64,000 nt of DNA from SAR86 cluster bacterium (GTDB lineage Bacteria > Pseudomonadota > Gammaproteobacteria > Magnimaribacterales > Magnimaribacteraceae), in the NCBI GenBank assembly GCA_016777005.1, contig JADHSF010000002.1, positions 39,195 to 103,194 on the forward strand. The letters run 5' to 3'. Below, one piece after another: positions 52,178 through 61,030 of this stretch. Numbering within the stretch: position 1 is the first letter of the stretch; every line of letters starts with the position of its first letter. The notes below the pieces were generated by a model. The model was not told where the DNA came from and ran no database searches. It was given only the letters and a program-made list of their open reading frames with translations. The translations under genes and the position numbers were made by a program.

Positions 52178-53416
52178 TTGAAAATTGGACTATTGAGTTA
52201 TAGGAGCCATCCTTATTCTGGTGGACAAGGCATCTATATCAAGCACTTGAGTAAGGCCTTAAAAGGCTTAGGCCATGAAGTATCTGTTCTTTCAGGACCT
52301 CCTTATCCCGAATTAGATCAATCGATTGAACTTATAAAGATTCCTAGTTTAGGACTCTTTGAGACAGAAGACAGAATGAAGAAATTCAATCTAAATTTAT
52401 TTTTTAATCCTATTGATTTTTATGAATGGATAACAGTAATGACCGGAGGTTTTCCTGAACCTTACACCTACGGTAAGAGAGTTTTAAGATATCTAAGGGA
52501 AAATCACAAAGAATTCGATGTAATTTTAGATAATCAATCTTTGTCTGGATCTCTGCTGAGCATTCAAAAGATTTATCCTCTCGCTGTAACTATTCATCAC
52601 CCTATTACAAAAGATTATAAACTTGAGATGGAAAGCGCATCTAACTGGAAAGAAAAACTCTCCTCAACTAGATGGCATAATTTCTTGCCTATGCAAAAGA
52701 GAGTTGTGCCTAGGCTGCAAAATATTATCTGTGTAAGTCAACCTTCGAAAGAAGATGTAATTAATGAATTTCTAGCTGCAAAAGACAATATACGAGTAAT
52801 ACCGAACGGAATAGATATTAATACTTTTAAGCCTTCTGAATTAACGAAAGAATTAAATTTTAGAATTGTTACAACGGCCAGTGCTGATATTCCCTTGAAA
52901 GGACTCAGGCATCTCTTACTGGCCTTACCTAGAATAATTAGCAAATTTCCACTTACTACACTTACTGTTATTGGAAAGTCTCCAAAGAAAAGTAAACTAA
53001 ATAAAATAATAGACGATCTTAAGTTAGAAGATAGAATTAGCTTCAAGTCAGGAGTTTCTGAAGAAGAGATAGTAGAAATTTACCATCGATCAGATTTAGC
53101 AGTGATTCCATCATTATATGAAGGCTTCGGTTTTGGAGCCGGCGAGGCCATGGCTTGTGGAATACCGCTAATTAGTACTGATTCTGGAGGTCTTAAACAA
53201 GTCATAGGTGACGCTGCCTTGAAGATAAAACCAGGCTCAGTTGAAGAGATAGAAGAAGGTATATTGAAATTATTTAACGAAGATGAACTACGAACTCAGC
53301 TGGCAATTAAAGGTAGAAAACGAATGGAAGAAATGTTTGATTGGAATATTGCAGCAAAAAATTACGCTGGTTTTTTTGAAGAAATAATTCAAAGATTTAA
53401 TCATGCAGACAATTAA
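52178..53416 (+). CDS. glycosyltransferase family 4
   Basis: A 412-residue GT-B transferase, probably of the LPS core. It begins KIGLLSYRSHPYSGGQGIYI, has the linker VTIHHPITKDYKLE, then PNGIDINTF and the donor site SLYEGFGFGAGEAMACGIPL with the conserved Glu pair. The start is TTG at 52178, 2 bp after the kinase stop, as no ATG aligns with the family start. The acceptor and sugar are unknown; similar genes occur after waaP in marine gammaproteobacteria, from memory. Confidence 0.85.
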   Translation: MKIGLLSYRSHPYSGGQGIYIKHLSKALKGLGHEVSVLSGPPYPELDQSIELIKIPSLGLFETEDRMKKFNLNLFFNPIDFYEWITVMTGGFPEPYTYGKRVLRYLRENHKEFDVILDNQSLSGSLLSIQKIYPLAVTIHHPITKDYKLEMESASNWKEKLSSTRWHNFLPMQKRVVPRLQNIICVSQPSKEDVINEFLAAKDNIRVIPNGIDINTFKPSELTKELNFRIVTTASADIPLKGLRHLLLALPRIISKFPLTTLTVIGKSPKKSKLNKIIDDLKLEDRISFKSGVSEEEIVEIYHRSDLAVIPSLYEGFGFGAGEAMACGIPLISTDSGGLKQVIGDAALKIKPGSVEEIEEGILKLFNEDELRTQLAIKGRKRMEEMFDWNIAAKNYAGFFEEIIQRFNHADN

Positions 53417-54110
53417 ATTTAACCGCCTTAATCTTTCGAATGAGGATTTCTTACTCGATATGGGTTGTGGAGAAGGGAGACATTCAATAGGAGCGCATAT
53501 AAGCACTGAAGCAAATATTCTAGGGTTTGATCTTTCCTTCAAAGATTTAAAAATAGCCAAGGAAAGGCTTAATGATTTTGATACTTCACAAATTGAAACC
53601 ATATGCCAATTTGCTAGCGCCAATATAATCTCTATTCCTATATCTGACTCTTCTCTGGATGCTGTGATCTGTAGTGAAGTGTTAGAACATGTTGATTCTC
53701 CAGAAGAATCTATTAAAGAATTGATAAGAGTCTTAAAGCCCGGTGGAGTCTTGGCATTAAGCGTACCAAGATATCTCCCAGAATTGATATGTTGGAAATT
53801 GAGCAAAGAATACTCCCAAACTCCAGGAGGGCACGTCAGGATATTTAAACATAAGCAACTAAAAGACTTAGGAATAATGAATGGCCTTAAATACAGCTCA
53901 TTTCATTGGGCTCATGGCCTACACTCTCCTTATTGGTGGTTACAGTGCCTCCTATGGAACTCCAGAGAATCCTCAAAAATAATAAAAATTTATCATAAAT
54001 TTCTTGTTTGGGATCTTATGAAGCAACCTCTCATTACAAGAATCTTGGAGTTGATCCTGACCCCTTTTATCGGTAAAAGTTTAGTAATGTATTTTAAGAA
54101 ACCCAATTAA
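53403..54110 (+). CDS. class I SAM-dependent methyltransferase
   Basis: A 235-residue cytoplasmic methyltransferase overlapping the glycosyltransferase by 14 bp. The SAM site is LLDMGCGEGRHSIGAH (motif I), followed by DAVICSEVLEHVDSPEESI and RVLKPGGVLALSVPRY, the usual motifs of the UbiE/Methyltransf_11 group. Its target is not known; its position in the core-assembly run suggests methylation of an LPS sugar or of a lipid-linked glycan intermediate. Confidence 0.85.
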   Translation: MQTIKFNRLNLSNEDFLLDMGCGEGRHSIGAHISTEANILGFDLSFKDLKIAKERLNDFDTSQIETICQFASANIISIPISDSSLDAVICSEVLEHVDSPEESIKELIRVLKPGGVLALSVPRYLPELICWKLSKEYSQTPGGHVRIFKHKQLKDLGIMNGLKYSSFHWAHGLHSPYWWLQCLLWNSRESSKIIKIYHKFLVWDLMKQPLITRILELILTPFIGKSLVMYFKKPN

Positions 54111-54112
54111 GA

Positions 54113-55138
54113 ATGGATTCATCTGATATCAGTTTTTATAAAGACTCTCTTGAATATATTAAGAAAGTTCAAGGCTCGGCTGGCGACATCCCGTGGGAGA
54201 AGAATAAAAAGTTAGATCCATGGGATCATATTGAGTCTGCTATGGGATTATCCGTTGGTGGATTTGTAGAAGAGTCTAAAAGAGCCTTTCTTTGGTTGAA
54301 AGAGAATCAACAAGCAGATGGATCATGGTATTCAGAATATATTGATGGAGAACCATCGGTCTTTAGGAAAGAAACAAATTTTGTAGCGTATATTTCTACC
54401 GGACTATGGCATTACTATTTGATTACAGAAGATAAAATTTTTCTGCAAGAAATGTTTCCAACCATCTCTAAGTCTATTGAGTTTGTTTTGTCCTTACAGG
54501 TTGAGGCAGGAGACATTTATTGGGCAGTCGAAGAAGGAAAAAACCCTTTGGATGATTCTCTAATTACAGGCAGTAGTTCTATCTACAAGAGCCTCGAATG
54601 TGCTTTTGCAATATACAACCTTCTAGGTGAATGCAATATTCATATAAAGAGTGCAATGGAATCTTTAAAAGACTCTATTAATAATAATCCTGATAGATAT
54701 GATAGAAATTGGGAGAGTAAGTCGCGATATAGCATGGATTGGTACTATCCAGTTCTTTGCGGAATCTATAATGATACAAAAGGTATCGAGAGAATCAGAA
54801 CAAAGTGGAAAAACTTTATAGTTGAAGGAAAGGGGTGTAAGTGTGTCGAAGAAGAACCTTGGGTTACAGTAGCCGAAAGTTCTGAGCTTGTATTAACACT
54901 CGTAAAGTTGAATCTTTTAGAAGAAGCTCTAGATCTCTTTAATTCTCTGCATCAATGGAAAGATAAATCTGATGGCTTGTATTGGACTGGATATGTATAC
55001 ACAGATCAGAAATTCTGGCCTATAGAGAAACCTACTTGGACAGCCGGAGCAGTTATCTTAGCTGCAGATTCATTATTTAAATTCTCACCGGGCAATGTAC
55101 TATTTTCCACAGATTGGAGTGAAGTGGACTCTAACTAA
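54113..55138 (+). CDS. uncharacterised alpha-helical toroid-like protein in LPS locus
   Basis: A 341-residue soluble protein without signal peptide. It contains repeated helical pairs with turns such as ENQQADGSWYSEYID, GLWHYYLITEDKIFLQEM, LSLQVEAGDIYWAVEEG and GLYWTGYVYTDQKFWP, rich in Trp, Tyr and acidic residues. This recalls alpha/alpha-toroid folds of prenyltransferases and six-hairpin glycosidases. No catalytic signature can be assigned. It starts 2 bp after the methyltransferase and ends the rightward waa run, interlocking with a convergent methyltransferase gene. A role in core glycan handling is inference. Confidence 0.7.
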   Translation: MDSSDISFYKDSLEYIKKVQGSAGDIPWEKNKKLDPWDHIESAMGLSVGGFVEESKRAFLWLKENQQADGSWYSEYIDGEPSVFRKETNFVAYISTGLWHYYLITEDKIFLQEMFPTISKSIEFVLSLQVEAGDIYWAVEEGKNPLDDSLITGSSSIYKSLECAFAIYNLLGECNIHIKSAMESLKDSINNNPDRYDRNWESKSRYSMDWYYPVLCGIYNDTKGIERIRTKWKNFIVEGKGCKCVEEEPWVTVAESSELVLTLVKLNLLEEALDLFNSLHQWKDKSDGLYWTGYVYTDQKFWPIEKPTWTAGAVILAADSLFKFSPGNVLFSTDWSEVDSN

Positions 55139-55748
55139 TCTTTTCTAGCAAACAGAGAGTTTTTATCATTTCTATTTCTTTGAAATTACCACTGGCTAAT
55201 GCTTTCAAGTAGATATTGTATGGCGGTCTCCCTCCATCTTCAGGATTAGGAAAGACGTCATGTATAGCCAACAACCCACCTATGTTCAATCTTTGCGTCC
55301 AAAGCTTATAATCTTTTTGAGCAGCCTCTTCGCTATGTCCACCATCTATAAAAACCATCTCAAAGTTTAGCGCGAGATCTTCATAAGCTTCTTCTGAAGT
55401 CGATACAATCGGTATAACGAAACCTTCTAATTCAGATTTTTCGATAGTTTTCAGAAAGAATGGCAATGTATCAATTCCATCTCCAGCATCATTGATTAAA
55501 TCAGGATCAAAATATTCTTCACCAGGTTGCTGCTCCTCAGAGCCCTTATGATGATCGATTGAATAAAGCTTTTTCCCATTTTCTTTCACTGCCATGCCCA
55601 AATAGACGGATGATTTACCGCAGTAACTTCCAATTTCCAAGCAGTCCCCTTTAACTGAATATTTTTTTGCGTATTTATAAAGAGCTTCCCCTTCTTCTGG
55701 GTCAAGAAAACCTTTTACCGTATTAATATCAATTGAGAGCTCTGTCAT
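55131..55748 (-). CDS. class I SAM-dependent methyltransferase (MTase_24 type)
   Basis: A 205-residue protein with the SAM motif CLEIGSYCGKSSVYLG, SIDHHKGSEEQQ and FEMVFIDGGHSEEAAQKDY, then LLAIHDVFPNPEDGGRPPY. This is the CmcI/macrocin-O-methyltransferase-like group, which often uses a metal bound near the IDGGH and HDV motifs. It is unrelated in sequence to the methyltransferase at 53.4 kb. It is leftward among LPS genes, interlocked with the preceding gene by CTAACTAA. The substrate is unknown. Confidence 0.83.
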   Translation of the reverse strand: MTELSIDINTVKGFLDPEEGEALYKYAKKYSVKGDCLEIGSYCGKSSVYLGMAVKENGKKLYSIDHHKGSEEQQPGEEYFDPDLINDAGDGIDTLPFFLKTIEKSELEGFVIPIVSTSEEAYEDLALNFEMVFIDGGHSEEAAQKDYKLWTQRLNIGGLLAIHDVFPNPEDGGRPPYNIYLKALASGNFKEIEMIKTLCLLEKIS

Positions 55749-55852
55749 AGCATATCGATGGTATCAAAATAACCTAAGAAATTTCATGTTAAATACTTAA
55801 TTTAGTATTATGAATCAGTGCAACTAACTCAAGGTATATAATTAAGTCCACT

Positions 55853-57265
55853 ATGAACCTTAAAATGCTTTCAAAAGGAAATGTTCTCGTTATTGGAGAT
55901 ATTATTCTTGATAAGTATATATCAGGCATTGTAGATAGAGTTTCTCCAGAAGCTCCTGTTCCTGTTCTGAAGCCTCAAAAAGAAGAAATACGCTTAGGAG
56001 GTGCAGCCAATGTAGCTTTGAATTTATCTAGCTTAGGATCTGGACCTACATTAATAGGAGTCGTTGGGAAGGATGATTCTTCTATTCAAGTTAGTGAATT
56101 GCTAAAGCTAAATAAAATTAAATCGGCTTTAACAAAATCTATACATCCTACTATCTCGAAACTCAGATTATTAGCTTCGCAACAACAACTACTTAGGATA
56201 GATAACGAAGAGGACTTCTCTGAAGAAGATTGGGAATCATCTCTATCGAAATTCAAAAAGCATATCAGTGCTGAAAAAAATAAAGTTTTAATAATATCTG
56301 ACTACGGAAAAGGTACTTTAAAAAATATTCCATCGCTTATTTCTGAAGCACAAAAATACAATAAAATAGTTTTGGTTGATCCCAAGGGCAATGACTTCTC
56401 AAGGTATAAAGGGGCAAATATCATCACCCCAAATTTTTTAGAGTTTGAAGGTGTAGTGGGAAAGATTAAAAATGAAGCCGATCTTACAAAAAAAGGAAAA
56501 GTATTAATTAAATCTTTAAATTTAGACTCTCTTTTAATTACAAGGGGATCGGAGGGCATGACACTTCTTGAGAGTAAGAATAAAAAAATTAAAAGAGCAG
56601 ATTTTCCTACTAAAGCAAAAGATGTTTTTGATGTCTCGGGTGCCGGTGACACTGTAATTGCAAGTATTGCAGCAGGCCTCGCTGGTGGCTTTGATCTTTT
56701 CGAATCTATTCGACTGGCCAATATCGCAGCTGGTATTGTTGTTGGTAAGACTGGAACTGCGACTGTAACTCAAAGTGAAATAAGCCCCTTTTACAATGAC
56801 CTAAGTTCTTATATAGAAATAAAAGATGCTCAATATCTTTCAGAAGATTTATATAAGGAGCAGAAAAAAATTGTTTTTACTAACGGGTGTTTTGATATTC
56901 TTCATGCTGGTCATGTTGAGTACCTTGAAGCAGCTAAAGAAATGGGAGACGTGCTAATTGTTGGAATGAACTCAGACCAATCTGTTAAATTTTTAAAAGG
57001 AAAGAATAGACCTGTTAATAAATTAGCTCACAGGGCGAAAGTACTTAGTTCATTAAGCTGTGTAGATAAGGTAGTTGTGTTTGATGACGAAACACCAATC
57101 AAACTAATCCAAGCAATTAAACCCAATGTGCTGGTGAAAGGAGGAGACTATAAAGTTAAAGATATAGTCGGGTACAAAGAAGTAACAGCGCTTGGAGGAT
57201 CAGTCATTACAATTGACCTAGTTGAGGGCCTGTCTACTTCAAAAATTATCTCAAAACTAGACTAA
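55853..57265 (+). CDS. hldE: bifunctional heptose 7-P kinase / heptose 1-P adenylyltransferase
   Basis: Makes ADP-D-glycero-beta-D-manno-heptose for the LPS core. The 470 residues combine an N-terminal PfkB kinase (VIGDIILDKY, RLGGAANVALN, FDVSGAGDTVIAS) with a C-terminal cytidylyltransferase-like domain from about 335 (FTNGCFDILHAGH, GMNSDQSVKFLKG, VKGGDYK). Both domains look intact, as in E. coli HldE. The phosphatase GmhB and isomerase GmhA are not in the window. Its stop overlaps the convergent acyltransferase by 4 bp. Confidence 0.96.
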   Translation: MNLKMLSKGNVLVIGDIILDKYISGIVDRVSPEAPVPVLKPQKEEIRLGGAANVALNLSSLGSGPTLIGVVGKDDSSIQVSELLKLNKIKSALTKSIHPTISKLRLLASQQQLLRIDNEEDFSEEDWESSLSKFKKHISAEKNKVLIISDYGKGTLKNIPSLISEAQKYNKIVLVDPKGNDFSRYKGANIITPNFLEFEGVVGKIKNEADLTKKGKVLIKSLNLDSLLITRGSEGMTLLESKNKKIKRADFPTKAKDVFDVSGAGDTVIASIAAGLAGGFDLFESIRLANIAAGIVVGKTGTATVTQSEISPFYNDLSSYIEIKDAQYLSEDLYKEQKKIVFTNGCFDILHAGHVEYLEAAKEMGDVLIVGMNSDQSVKFLKGKNRPVNKLAHRAKVLSSLSCVDKVVVFDDETPIKLIQAIKPNVLVKGGDYKVKDIVGYKEVTALGGSVITIDLVEGLSTSKIISKLD

Positions 57266-58230
57266 TCTAACTCTCTTTTAAGTCTTCTTTTAGCTCTCTT
57301 TTTATCTCTACTTGACCAATTTGGGTATATAGCTTCAACATCACTTGTTTTGAAGCGTCTATGTGTCCATAGATATCCTTCGGGTTCTTTTTTTATATAT
57401 TCTTCGTATGTAAGATTCATTGCAGTCAGAAAATCATGGTCATTATCAAAATTCTCTAATTTCTTTAAATCAATTTCATAAGTTCCATTTAATTTTGATA
57501 CATCAGCCATAATTACTTGAGTACCCTTTTTAGATAAGAGAGCGGGGAAGGTGACCGTGGCAGCAGGATGAGAGAAAAATGGAATGCTTGCTGAGACTTT
57601 TGATCCATAATCTTGATCTGCGGCATAAACAAAGTTTTCCCCATTTCTTATCCACCTTATTGCTTTTAGAGCCTCTTTGTTTGTTAAAGATCCTTTGATG
57701 TAGTTATTTCTAGCCTTAATCATCACATAATTTATAACTTGATTGGTTTGAGTTTTAAACATACCTGTTAAATCAAAAAAGTTTGCTAATAGCCGTAAAT
57801 CGAGTTCTAAGTGAGTTGAATGTTTTATTAAAACAAGCACACCTTCATTTGTGTTTTTGAGAATATCTCCATTTGTAATATTTATTTTTAAATTCGAAAT
57901 TTTATTATCAGATGACCACCAAGCAAGAGCTGTTTCAAATACGCCTCTACCAGTTGCCTCAAAATTTAATTTGACCAAACTATCTAATTGCTCATTTTGG
58001 AGCCCAAGACACCTCTCAATATTTATTTTGCAGATCTGTCTTCTGTGGGGACTAATTCTATAGAGCAAACGTCCAAGGATACTGCCAAGAACCATTAGCA
58101 TCTTGTAAGGAAGTAGAGATATAATTCTGAGAATAAATAGACCAAACCAGGTCGCTATACTCTTTAAAGAAATAAGATCTCTAGAGAATATGGGGTTCTT
58201 ATTTTGTGCTGCTGATTTAGGAAGGTTCAT
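57262..58230 (-). CDS. lipid A acyltransferase, LpxL/HtrB family
   Basis: A 322-residue inner-membrane acyltransferase adding a secondary acyl chain to Kdo-lipid A. A hydrophobic N-terminal segment (FGLFILRIISLLPYKMLMVL) is followed by the catalytic HxxxxE/D-type motif IKHSTHLELD and by AADQDYGSKVSASIPFFSH, typical of LpxL/LpxM. The final YLWTHRRFKT is also conserved. The ATG at 58230 is chosen; an in-frame TTG at 58248 would lengthen the overlap with hldD. Which acyl chain it transfers is not readable. Confidence 0.9.
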   Translation of the reverse strand: MNLPKSAAQNKNPIFSRDLISLKSIATWFGLFILRIISLLPYKMLMVLGSILGRLLYRISPHRRQICKINIERCLGLQNEQLDSLVKLNFEATGRGVFETALAWWSSDNKISNLKINITNGDILKNTNEGVLVLIKHSTHLELDLRLLANFFDLTGMFKTQTNQVINYVMIKARNNYIKGSLTNKEALKAIRWIRNGENFVYAADQDYGSKVSASIPFFSHPAATVTFPALLSKKGTQVIMADVSKLNGTYEIDLKKLENFDNDHDFLTAMNLTYEEYIKKEPEGYLWTHRRFKTSDVEAIYPNWSSRDKKRAKRRLKRELD

Positions 58231-59182
58231 TTTTTGGCCAACTCTCAATTGTATCCAAGTACCGCTTCACACCTTCTTGAACATTAAGAAATTCTTCTTC
58301 ATATCCAGCTTTTCTGAGCTTAGCAATATCAGCTTGAGTATAGCTTTGATAGGCACCTTTGAGTTTTTCTGGAAAGTCTATATATTTAATTTTTCCTTTT
58401 TTATTCCAGTTTATAACCGCTTCTGCTACGTCATTGAAAGTTTGACTTTCTCCTGTTCCAACATTGAAAATTCCTGACACATTTTGGTTTTCTAGGAACC
58501 AGAGATTAACTTTGACTACATCATCTACATATATAAAGTCTCTTCTTTGTTCTCCATCTGCAAATCCGTCAGAACCTTTAAATAGTTTAATTTCTTCTGC
58601 TTCTTTTAGTTGGTTATGAAGATGAAATGCAACACTAGCCATATTCTTTTTATGTCTTTCTTGAGGACCATAAACATTAAAATATCTCAAGCCAACAATT
58701 TGAGAAGTGCTACTTTCGAGTTCCTTCCTAACAATTTGGTCAAACTTAAACTTAGAGTATGCATAAAGATTGATTGGATCTTCGTGCTCAATAAATTCTT
58801 TAAATTCTTTACCACTTCCATAAACGGATGCAGATGAGGCATAAATTAATGGGATATTTAATTTTTTCGATAATTTTAATAACTCTTTAGAGTACAGGAG
58901 ATTATTTTTATAAAGGTATTCGGCATCCCATTCCATGGTATTTGAGCAAGCACCCTGATGGAAAACGGCTTTAATGCCTTTCTTATCAAATTGATTTGAG
59001 ATTATCTGATCTAAAAACTCTTCAATATCGATGTAGTCTTGGATCTCGCAATGCGCAATATTTTCCTTAAGTTCTAAATTTGAATGATCATCTACTGCAA
59101 TGATATCTTTAACACCCATCTCATTGAGTCCTTTTATAAGATTTGACCCTATGAAACCATTACTTCCAGTTACTACAATCAC
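58217..59182 (-). CDS. hldD: ADP-L-glycero-D-manno-heptose 6-epimerase
   Basis: Converts ADP-D,D-heptose to the L,D form used by the Waa heptosyltransferases. The short-chain-dehydrogenase fold shows VTGSNGFIGSNLIKGLNE, SSASVYGSGKEF, the catalytic YAYSKFKFD (Tyr-xxx-Lys) and LRYFNVYGPQERHK, all typical of HldD. 321 residues is standard. It overlaps the acyltransferase gene, so heptose and lipid A genes form one leftward unit, divergent from waaA by 40 bp. Confidence 0.95.
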   Translation of the reverse strand: MIVVTGSNGFIGSNLIKGLNEMGVKDIIAVDDHSNLELKENIAHCEIQDYIDIEEFLDQIISNQFDKKGIKAVFHQGACSNTMEWDAEYLYKNNLLYSKELLKLSKKLNIPLIYASSASVYGSGKEFKEFIEHEDPINLYAYSKFKFDQIVRKELESSTSQIVGLRYFNVYGPQERHKKNMASVAFHLHNQLKEAEEIKLFKGSDGFADGEQRRDFIYVDDVVKVNLWFLENQNVSGIFNVGTGESQTFNDVAEAVINWNKKGKIKYIDFPEKLKGAYQSYTQADIAKLRKAGYEEEFLNVQEGVKRYLDTIESWPKNEPS

Positions 59183-59222
59183 AATTTTAAATTTATTTAA
59201 GGAATATTTACTATGTTAGCAT

Positions 59223-60509
59223 ATGGCTATGCCTAGAAACCTTTACACGGCTCTATTTTGTTTATTATTGCCTTTGTATTTTATAAGACTAGGCTGGAAG
59301 GGCTTAGCTAATAGAGAATATTATTTAAGATGGGGAGAAAGGTTAGGTTTCAGTAGATTCATCCCTTCGAAAGATAAATCGGTTATTTGGGTGCATGCAG
59401 TTTCTGTCGGAGAGGTAAATGCCTCAATGCCATTAATAAGAAGCTTGTTGGAAGATTATCCTCAATCAGAAATTTTAGTCACTACCACTACCCCAACAGG
59501 ATCTAAATTATTGATAGAAAGATTGGGGAATAAGGTCAAACATCAATATATACCTATAGATATACCTTTTTTTATTAATCTATTTCTAAACAAGTGGAAG
59601 CCTCATATCTTAATACTCCTTGAGACTGAAATATGGCCAAACATCATTAATGCCTGCAAGAATCGAGGCATTTACACAGCACTTGTAAATGCAAGACTAT
59701 CCGATAAATCAAAAGAGAAATACTTAAAATTTAAATCTTTGATAGGTACTTCAATAGATTCTTTAGACTTAATACTTGCTCAGTTTGAATCAGATAAGAA
59801 ATGTTTTAATGAAATAGCTGATCAAAAAGAAATCCATCTGTGTGGCAACCTAAAGTTCGATCAAGATGTCCCTTATGAATTAGAAGAGATTTCTCGTTCC
59901 ATAAGACTCGGTTGGTCAATTGATGGAGTTATTAGACCAACTTTAATAGCCTCAAGCACTCATGAGGGTGAGGAGGAAATAGTTCTTGAGGCTTTTAAAA
60001 GAATACAAAAGGAATTTCCTAATTCTCTACTTATTTTGGTACCTAGGCATTTAGAAAGATTCGAGACTGTAAAGAAAATTATTCAAAGACATGAGTTGAG
60101 TCTTGCTTCTAGATCAAAAAAATCAGAGGTGACTGATGATATAGAGGTATTACTTGGAGATACCATCGGAGAATTAAATTTTCTGTACTCATTATCCGAT
60201 GTCGCTTTTGTCGGCGGCAGTTTAATTGATCATGGTGGACAAAATCTCTTAGAACCTTCTGCCCAAAGCTTGGCACTATTATCAGGACCAAGTCTTAGAA
60301 ATTTTTCAGATGTCTCTAATCAATTGATAGAAAATAATGCGCTAGAGATTGTCAATAACTCTATGGAGCTAGCAGAAGTATTCATTACATTTGCCAAAGA
60401 TGAGTCTCTATTGAGAACAAAAGGTGCCTCAGCCTTTAATGTATTTATGAGCAATAGAGGGGCGCTAAAAAATATAATTACTCAGCTTGAAGCGCCTTTA
60501 AAAATTTAA
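59223..60509 (+). CDS. waaA: Kdo transferase
   Basis: Transfers Kdo from CMP-Kdo to the lipid A precursor at the inner membrane. The 428-residue protein begins with a membrane-associated segment (LYTALFCLLLPLYFIRLGW), then WGERLGF, WVHAVSVGEVNA, TTTTPTGS, LETEIWPNII and NARLSDKS, and in the second domain GGSLIDHGGQNLLEP. These are diagnostic GT30 motifs. Whether it adds one or two Kdo residues cannot be read. It is followed by 164 bp leading to glnK. Confidence 0.95.
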   Translation: MAMPRNLYTALFCLLLPLYFIRLGWKGLANREYYLRWGERLGFSRFIPSKDKSVIWVHAVSVGEVNASMPLIRSLLEDYPQSEILVTTTTPTGSKLLIERLGNKVKHQYIPIDIPFFINLFLNKWKPHILILLETEIWPNIINACKNRGIYTALVNARLSDKSKEKYLKFKSLIGTSIDSLDLILAQFESDKKCFNEIADQKEIHLCGNLKFDQDVPYELEEISRSIRLGWSIDGVIRPTLIASSTHEGEEEIVLEAFKRIQKEFPNSLLILVPRHLERFETVKKIIQRHELSLASRSKKSEVTDDIEVLLGDTIGELNFLYSLSDVAFVGGSLIDHGGQNLLEPSAQSLALLSGPSLRNFSDVSNQLIENNALEIVNNSMELAEVFITFAKDESLLRTKGASAFNVFMSNRGALKNIITQLEAPLKI

Positions 60510-60616
60510 TTTTTTTTGCTTCATTTTAGGGCTGCCTGTATTTAAAAAGCTCCATCTTCGTTCAAAAGATATTAAGAATTCCTTTTAAAACCTACAAATT
60601 GTCAGTCATTCATATA

Positions 60617-60632
60617 TGGCATAGAGATTGCA
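60617..60632 (+). promoter_or_regulatory. sigma-54 promoter of first glnK-amtB unit
   Basis: TGGCA and TTGCA are separated by 6 bases, exactly the -24/-12 layout of RpoN promoters (TGGCAC-N5-TTGCA), 41 bp before the glnK ATG. No clear NtrC site was seen in the 110 bp upstream. Nitrogen-limitation control is the expected use. Confidence 0.8.
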
Positions 60633-60673
60633 TATTTATCTTTATATTATTTTAAATAATAAAGGAGAAAAAA

Positions 60674-61012
60674 ATGAAGTTGATAACAGCGGTTATTAAA
60701 CCTTTTAAATTAGATGAAGTGCGAGAAGCTCTTTTGTCGGTAGGTGTTGAAGGTCTTACTGTCACGGACGTCAAAGGTTATGGTAGACAAAAGGGCCATA
60801 CAGAGCTTTATAGAGGATCAGAATACGAAGTGGACTTACTTCCTAAAACCAAAATAGAGATTGCTGTTTCTGATGATAAGGCAGATGAGGTTGTTGAAGC
60901 GATTTGTACGTCTGCTAATTCAAACAAAATAGGCGATGGAAAGATTTTTGTTGTTGATCTCAATCAATTGGTTCGAATACGAACCGGAGATCTTAATGAA
61001 GATGCGTTATAA
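60674..61012 (+). CDS. glnK: P-II nitrogen regulatory protein (GlnK type), copy 1
   Basis: Trimeric P-II signal protein of 112 residues that senses 2-oxoglutarate, ATP/ADP and, by uridylylation, glutamine, and plugs AmtB when ammonium is plentiful. The T-loop site LYRGSEYEVD holds the uridylylated Tyr51; the C-terminal signature [12 protein letters not shown] is intact. A good AAGGAG precedes the ATG. It lies 18 bp upstream of amtB, so it is called GlnK rather than GlnB by context. Confidence 0.95.
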   Translation: MKLITAVIKPFKLDEVREALLSVGVEGLTVTDVKGYGRQKGHTELYRGSEYEVDLLPKTKIEIAVSDDKADEVVEAICTSANSNKIGDGKIFVVDLNQLVRIRTGDLNEDAL

Positions 61013-61030
61013 AAAAATAAGGAGATAATA

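Noticed and set aside
53288..53806. 172-codon minus-strand frame over the glycosyltransferase/methyltransferase junction
   Set aside because: Both plus-strand genes are clear family members with overlapping stops and starts; the antisense frame has no features.
56302..56721. 139-codon minus-strand frame inside hldE
   Set aside because: Shadow of the kinase domain; composition typical of antisense of an AT-rich gene.
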